Of a stretch of DNA of 64,000 bases, positions 58,397 through 64,000 are shown one piece after another (positions within the stretch are counted from its first letter, which is position 1; every line of letters begins with the position of its first letter). Origin of the DNA: Rotaria sordida (Eukaryota; Rotifera; Eurotatoria; Philodinida; Philodinidae). The position numbers and the translations under genes were made by a program. The notes beneath the pieces are model-generated. The model saw nothing but the letters and a program-made list of their open reading frames with translations, was not told where the DNA came from and did not search any database. The stretch covers positions 80,402 to 144,401 of the forward strand of contig CAJNOL010000407.1 in the NCBI GenBank assembly GCA_905250125.1, given 5' to 3'.

Positions 58397-59703
58397 TTTC
58401 TGACTGTGCTGTATCACATTTGTTGCCAGTTGAAGAAAGAATTTTAAAAGATTTTAGATAAATAGTTCTCTTGATGACATTTTTTTCTGTATTTAGAAAA
58501 TATTAGAAAGTAATAATTGATCGAATATACAAATGACGAGACGGACGGAACGATTGACTCAATCTTGATTGTTTTTGTTTGTTTCGGTGGAAAAAAAAAT
58601 ATGAATAAATGAAATATGAAAGAAACGTTATGACAAATTGGTTTCTTTCCTAAGAACAGCATTAGAATACAGAAAAAAAAGATCAACGTCCTTTAGAATG
58701 GGTCAAATCCTCCTATATCAATCTCAAATATACAGTTGAATGCCAAAATCTTTGCTCTTGTGTAGGCCACCATTTCAAAAGCATACTTTCAGAAGTTGCT
58801 GCGAAGTGAGTTGAGTTCAATATATACTCGTGTAAGCTGCTAACCGTTATAAACTATCTTGAGTTGAAGAAAAAACGCCTCAGCAACGAACCTTCACTTA
58901 ACTAAATTCATCGAGAAATAGATCAATCTGCAAGTCCCAACTTTTGCTTTTCAGCAATCGATCTTTGTCGAGCTACACTTAATCAAAATCAATTATGCTT
59001 GAAAATGAAATAAATAATGCAGAGTTTCAATTCGCCGATCCCTTTCGTATCTTTATTGATATTAAACTCTTCAGGACCTTGCATTACAATATTCAAGCAC
59101 AATTAAGAAAAAACAAGAAAGAGAGTAAGAAGATAAAAGAGAAAATCAAAAAACATTCCAGAAGAGTACTTCAAAAATGAATAGAATGTGGGTTGAGGCG
59201 TATGGGTGTGGATGTGGGCGTTGATGTGGCTATCGTTGTAAGTAAGAAGAAGGCCAACACTCACACCCCCACCCACAATCACAATCACATTCACATCCAC
59301 ACCCATAGCTACTCCCTCACTTGCACCCACACCCACATCCTAACCCAAAAAGAAGCCAAAAGTCCAAAATTATCCTTGTCATATTATTGGGAACATATCA
59401 AGCATACTGCAGCGAGACATACAAGCGCTTGCTAAGATGAATAAGCCATTTATTGTGTATGCATCTATTAGGAAAATTTAAAAAGACTAAACCGTAATGT
59501 GAGAGAGATAGTGGTTTTTAAAACGTGTTTCACGCAGACAAACATACACACGGACAGACATTTTGGTTTTAATTTCCGATTCCAGACCCTAGCCTTTCAG
59601 TTTATAGAATACTCATTAACAATCGTATTTCACGAAATCCATAGACGGCCAGAGATCTCCGAATTCTCAATAAGTAAGTCGTATTCATTTTTTGTATTGG
59701 TGG
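58397..59703. other. Intergenic stretch with a GTG/CAC hairpin
   Basis: 59187-59345 contains GTGGGTTGAGGCGTATGGGT and further GTG-rich words, followed within about 50 bases by the complementary type (ACACCCCCACCCACAATCAC, CACCCACACCCACATCC). The His/Thr-rich open frame across it is a by-product of the repeat. No gene was recognised in the rest. Confidence 0.45.
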
Positions 59704-59870
59704 TCCAGGCAGTCACAAACTGTCGAAAACGCGTGTAAACGCATAAAAAAAAGAAAGAAGCGATAGTTTTTTGCCCACAATGGTGGTCCCCGAATATCAG
59801 AGAAAAACGATCAGTTTTTCCTTTTTTGTGCGTTTACATCCGTTTTGGGCAGTTTGTGACTGCCTGGGAG
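59704..59870. repeat. Foldback, about 165 bp, arms about 70 bp
   Basis: GGTCCAGGCAGTCACAAACT (59702) and GTGTAAACGCATAAAAAA (59736) match the complement of the stretch ending near 59868 (TGCGTTTACATCCGTTTTGG then GCAGTTTGTGACTGCCTGGG). The loop is about 20 bp. It is MITE-like, 200 bp downstream of the adhesion GPCR stop codon. Confidence 0.75.
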
Positions 59871-60054
59871 AGTGTATCATATTCGTTGATAGAAAAGTGT
59901 TGTAATAAATTTGGGATTTATAAAAATTGTAGAACAGTGAGTGAAGCCTATTGTTACACTGGATATGCAATGAGCATGAGTTATACTCTGTACTATTCTT
60001 TCGTTTAAAATCGTTTGGCTACGCCAGTATATCTTGACTAGAACTGAATTGTTG

Positions 60055-63021
60055 TTAATTTTTTCTATCAATATAACGTTTGTTTTCGTCAGCACGCTGT
60101 TGTCGAATAATAATATAGAGAAGAATGGACCAGAGGCCTTCGAGTGCATTGAAAACGATAAAGAGCCAATTTAAGCCCTTGGCACCGCTTACATCGATAA
60201 GAGTTAAAAATGGACCAGCAAGCCAGCCAAGACCTTGAGTAATGCACGATGATAGTAATACAAGTACACATAGTTTCATCCGTTCGTACTGTTTGTCAGA
60301 TTGGTTAGATGAAGGAGCACGTCGTACATGATCGATAAGGCGTTTGGCAACATAAATAATGATGAAAAGATTGAGAAGGAGAAATATACAAGTGGGGATT
60401 GTCAAAAAATAATAGATAACATGTCGACTGAACCAACAAATTTGATATGGATATAAAGTGGTGATCTCAAATGAAGTATTTGAATTGAATCCGACAGCAA
60501 AAGTCATACATATTATCGAAATAAGAAAAGAAGTCATGAGCAAGCTATTAAGTCGTTTGAATGATGGTTCTGAAAGGAGATAAACGAAACGGAGATAATT
60601 GAAATATCCGACACTTGTTTTACAACAGAACATGAAGAGTAAAAGAAAATAGACGATGAACATGAGTACGCTTGCACTTCGAAAGCAGATATTCTGATTT
60701 GACGATTCTGTTTGTGTGTAAACAGTCAAAACGAGTGCAATGTAGAAAATAAAAAGAAGTATAGTGCTTGCACATGAAATAAGTGGCGCCAAGTCTCGTG
60801 GCTTCAACCTGATGTTTGAACTAGCGATGCGAGTGATACTAATATGTATGATGATAGCTAAGAAGCAGGCGATGGAAACTAATTGAAACACAAGAGAAGC
60901 AATATCTTGAGCGTCGAAACTTTTTTTGCCATTGTTTTGTATAGTTCGTGGCAACCAGACAAGAGCAAACGTGGTCAAATGATTGCAACTACATTCGAAT
61001 CGTTTGAATTTAGAATTGAAAATTGGTCGACTACAGCCTGACTCATTCCAACTAGAACTGCGCACATTATAGTACGAGCAATAATAGTCAATATCGCTGA
61101 CATTAGGTTCGAATTCGGGTAGAACACTGAGATAGATCGTAATATTTATATTTTTAGAATTTGACTCAATGTTAGGTAGTGTTTTAACCACCACTATCGA
61201 CGATGAAAGTGTCTTGTTAGAAGAATCGTTCAAATGACGATATTCGATAGGTGGCCTATCAATTACGAGTACACCAAAATAGGTAATACCAGCACCAATC
61301 AATGAGCTAGGATTAAGAATTGCTGCGGCTGTCAAATTCGAGTTGATTATGTCAGCTTCAGTCGAATTCTTGATGATCTGACCACCGGAACCAGACTGAA
61401 ACGATGCACCTAATGCAATATCCTTCTCATCCGTTGGTCGGCATATGATGAAAGACGTAGCTGCATTGAGAGTAACACTGTAATTGAGAAACCCAACCAA
61501 AGTGTCCACATTAGCTAGCGGTAATGTTCTGTTTCGGTGTTGAGATAAATTCGGATTAGAAATCGAACTAAAATACACTGTGAGAGCATTGGCGATTTGA
61601 GTACTATCCGCAGTATTTGGCAGGTTGAGTAGAAAGTCTATTGCTTCATTCTAAATTGAAAAAGAAAAAAAACAAACTCAACAGATAAATGTCAATTTTG
61701 ATGAAAAAGTGCTTATGTTTCGTCGTACATTCGCATCAATGATCGTAATGCACGAACCATTGAGGCCTGGCATCAATAATGAACTGTTACAAGAGTTTGG
61801 ATTATAAAATGGTGGAGTGCTCGTCGCTTTAGTACTGTAAAATTGTGCCGTCGATGCCATCGTCGAACATGTTAGATTACGAAGGGCACTCAGATCGCCA
61901 AGCGCAAAGGTCAACTCATGTCTGATCTGAGAACAAAAATCGAAAATGTGAGATTCCTGTAAAATTGTCTTTCCACTTACCTCTTTAAAAATTTCCGGCT
62001 GTGAACAATCGTCAGCTCGACAATAAACATCAATTTTCTGTAGTTCAATTTGACATTCCGCTTTGTTCAAGCACAAAATGCCTTGCATCTCGATACGATG
62101 TGGATTTATTTCAAATTGAGAAATATTAGGTGGAACACAATAGGATTGATAACATTTTACACCACTGGTGGAATCATCGAACGTATCCGAAACAAGACAA
62201 GTGGTGTTGCACATCACGATGGGGCATCGGCTAACATCGAGAAAGTCACTTGTGCTACATTGAGGAGCATTCAAACAATGGCGACAGCCGCGCACTGGCT
62301 GATCATTACCTAAAACCGTTGAGTTCAACCATGATTCGTTCAGATCTATGTGAAAACTGGTCGGAAGGAAAGGCACAAGATCGGGTTTGTTGCATAAATC
62401 CCAATTGCATCCGTAAACGATCAAACTCGTAACGTTGAACCATTGGCCATTGGTTTGATTATAGATAATCGATTCTTCGATGAGTAAATAGGGAAAATCA
62501 CGGATGTAGACAAGAGTCGAATTGCGATTAACATGTTCGAGAAAAATAGAGACATTTTGATGGACATTCTGTCGGACAATGGTGCAATGGGTACTGTTAG
62601 TTGAATTTATTTCCAGTTTAGTTGTACACGGACATGTTGGACCTGTGCACGAGCAATGGTAGCATTGGAGAGGAGACGATCGTTTAGTAGGTATTGTCCT
62701 TAACAGATGCATTGTTTTCAGTGCTGAACTTGGACGAACGATTGGAAATACTGTTAAGTTGTTGATCTCGACATAGAGTTGCTCTTTGATTTCTCGAAAG
62801 ATGCTCGGACGAGAGCAATTGATGACACTACAAAACACGTCCAATCTCCGAATATCATAATGTGAACGATTCTGAGCCAAGTAGATAATGGCTTCAATTT
62901 GAACTTTGTACTTGCCATCGTTAATTGCACTAAAATCGTCCGATCTATATTCCTGTGCACAATTTGAATGATAGCACATCTCTTCCATGGGAGTATTGCT
63001 CCACACATTGCTGAGAACACA
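60055..63021 (-). CDS. Adhesion GPCR with duplicated Cys-rich ectodomain (5' partial)
   Basis: Three exons in transcript order, 61981-63021, 61729-61926 and 60055-61650 (2835 nt, about 944 residues), all joined at phase 0. The ectodomain is rich in Cys and N-glycosylation sites. A module CYxSxC … DVFC … NCSRPSIFREI occurs at the start and again (CYQSYC … DVYC … DCSQPEIFKEI) about 270 residues later. Between them lies CYHCSCTGPTCPC … YGCNWDLCNKP, resembling a Ly6/uPAR three-finger domain. Then comes a GAIN-type region with a GPS (CSYYNVRSSSWNESGCSRPI … FECSCNHLTTFALV), keeping the C-x-C-N-H-L-T cleavage site, followed by seven membrane helices from SLVFQLVSIACFLAIIIHIS to LYIIIRQQ. These features define adhesion (B2) GPCRs. 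The first visible exon starts in mid-module at an acceptor (63022-63023), so earlier exons lie further right, probably outside the window. Confidence 0.88.
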
Positions 63022-64000
63022 CTATAAGGAAAAAGTTCTTTTACCAAGACTGGATAGTTCTGATCTCTCCCGGTCATAGTTATAATCGGCAGAAGTATTT
63101 TCCTACCGGTACCGGTCGTGTACCGCTCTACCAGACCGGACCGGTCAGTCTAGTAACTACTAGTGTTCAAAAATCCCATCAGTATTCACCGATCGGTCTA
63201 CCGGCAGCGAGCGACTAAAAGGTCTATTAGTGTCTATCGGCCACCTTACCAGCAATGAATGACCAAATCTTCAATCATGCTGATTGGTTGAAGACTATGT
63301 TCATGTCATTTGACTAATTCAAATCAGTAACAATGCTGTCGATCATTGAAATACTCGCTCTAACAGACTATATAGAGAACTATCATTTTGTCTTTCAGAT
63401 ACAGACATGTAATAGTATAATGTTTTTTGCATTTTATCTTATCCGCCAAATTTATTCTTTACTTCAGTCCTACACAATTCTATGAAAAACTAATGGAATT
63501 CACTCTACATTCTATAAAAGAAATGAAAAATCATTACTTTTTTCCAAGAAGTTATCCACTACCGTGAAACATCATAACTGTGCTTGCATTCTCTTCAGAC
63601 ATGTATCAGTGTCAGTGTACTGATCACTGATGACATTGACGCTGGTTCCACTGATAGTATCTACACACTGACACACCAACTCCACGACCTAATAGTGTCT
63701 TTGATCGATATTCGAAGTCTGAAAATGATTTCTTTCTACACAAGGAAAGATTTTTGGGATATTCTGTACGGTTGATGCTGGTCCTATCCATATATGCAAT
63801 GTGTAACTCTATCTGAATATACGGTCTCATGAGTCTGAATCAATGGACATTGGAGGTATTCGGTAATCCTTTAGCAACGTGTTAGGTGCAATTCTACAAA
63901 GCTCTTAATCAGACAAGGTGGAAATAAACGACATTTCTATGCGTTTAAAAAGTCACATTTTATCTGTGAAAACATCGTTTTCCTTCAAATTTTGTCTAAG
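63022..64000. other. Probable intron / upstream region of the adhesion GPCR with a CG-rich repeat
   Basis: At 63095-63240 a degenerate repeat of CCGGTACCGG, GACCGGT and CGATCGGT-like words stands out from the AT-rich background. No exon of the receptor could be found up to the window end. Short open frames near 63584-63830 have no recognisable domain. Confidence 0.4.

Noticed and set aside
59193-59435. His/Thr-rich open frame (HTHTPTHNHNHIHIHTHS)
   Set aside because: It is produced by the CAC-rich repeat, not by a gene.
62050-62432. Plus-strand open frames of 87 and 60 residues
   Set aside because: Antisense to the adhesion GPCR ectodomain exon; no domain.
1-64000. Virus-like elements, rRNA and tRNA genes
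   Set aside because: No integrase, envelope, capsid, retroviral reverse transcriptase, rRNA core or convincing cloverleaf was recognised by eye; a profile search could still find diverged ones.

Overview
The window reads as nuclear DNA of a small AT-rich metazoan, most likely a bdelloid rotifer (Adineta/Rotaria type). This is inferred from animal genes with many short GT-AG introns (mostly about 45-130 nt), strongly A/T-ending codons, and splice acceptors placed directly before start codons. No marker gene here proves the taxon. Nothing prokaryotic, no CRISPR array and no recognisable virus-like element was seen.

Layout of host genes: the 3' end of an unrecognised acidic protein (33-319, +); PGAP2-like GPI-remodelling factor (1230-2253, +); beta-arrestin (6403-9923, -) with a pair of 73-nt alternative exons; a Cys-less pentameric ligand-gated channel (15042-19636, -); BCKDH E2 / DBT (31024-35115, +), followed 146 bases later by a 21-exon GAK/auxilin kinase (35262-46168, +) that carries a complete U6 snRNA gene in one intron; an intronless glutaredoxin (47931-48266, +); a small single-pass membrane protein (48789-49494, -); an LRAT-like protein lacking its catalytic His and Cys (54244-55051, +); a small secreted Cys-rich protein (58121-58396, +); and an adhesion GPCR with a duplicated Cys-rich ectodomain module (60055-63021, -, 5' partial). 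Exon chains were built by hand: each coding sum is a multiple of three and the introns keep phase.

Between the genes lies old mobile DNA. A non-LTR retrotransposon ORF1 (about 25985-28111, -) is split by a TTAA-flanked piggyBac-like insertion (26390-27239) and abuts a decayed HEPN-like gene (25162-25973). Other items are a MULE remnant in a GAK intron (about 42571-43201), a decayed MRPL39-like copy (about 50880-51430) and a faint mariner-like trace (about 52300-52560). The most striking non-coding feature is the number of long imperfect palindromes (foldbacks), at least nine, from about 150 bp to 1.57 kb, in introns and between genes. Two of them are dispersed copies of one family (5.1-5.8 kb and 35.9-36.6 kb). 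There are also degenerate GTG/CAC-rich hairpins resembling rotifer telomere hexamers, and short CG-rich degenerate repeats that stand out from the AT-rich background.

Functionally the genes are unrelated housekeeping and signalling genes, apart from a loose trafficking theme: beta-arrestin and GAK/auxilin both act in clathrin-coated vesicle endocytosis of receptors, and the adhesion GPCR is a receptor class. The tight DBT-GAK spacing suggests shared transcription or trans-splicing rather than a shared function.
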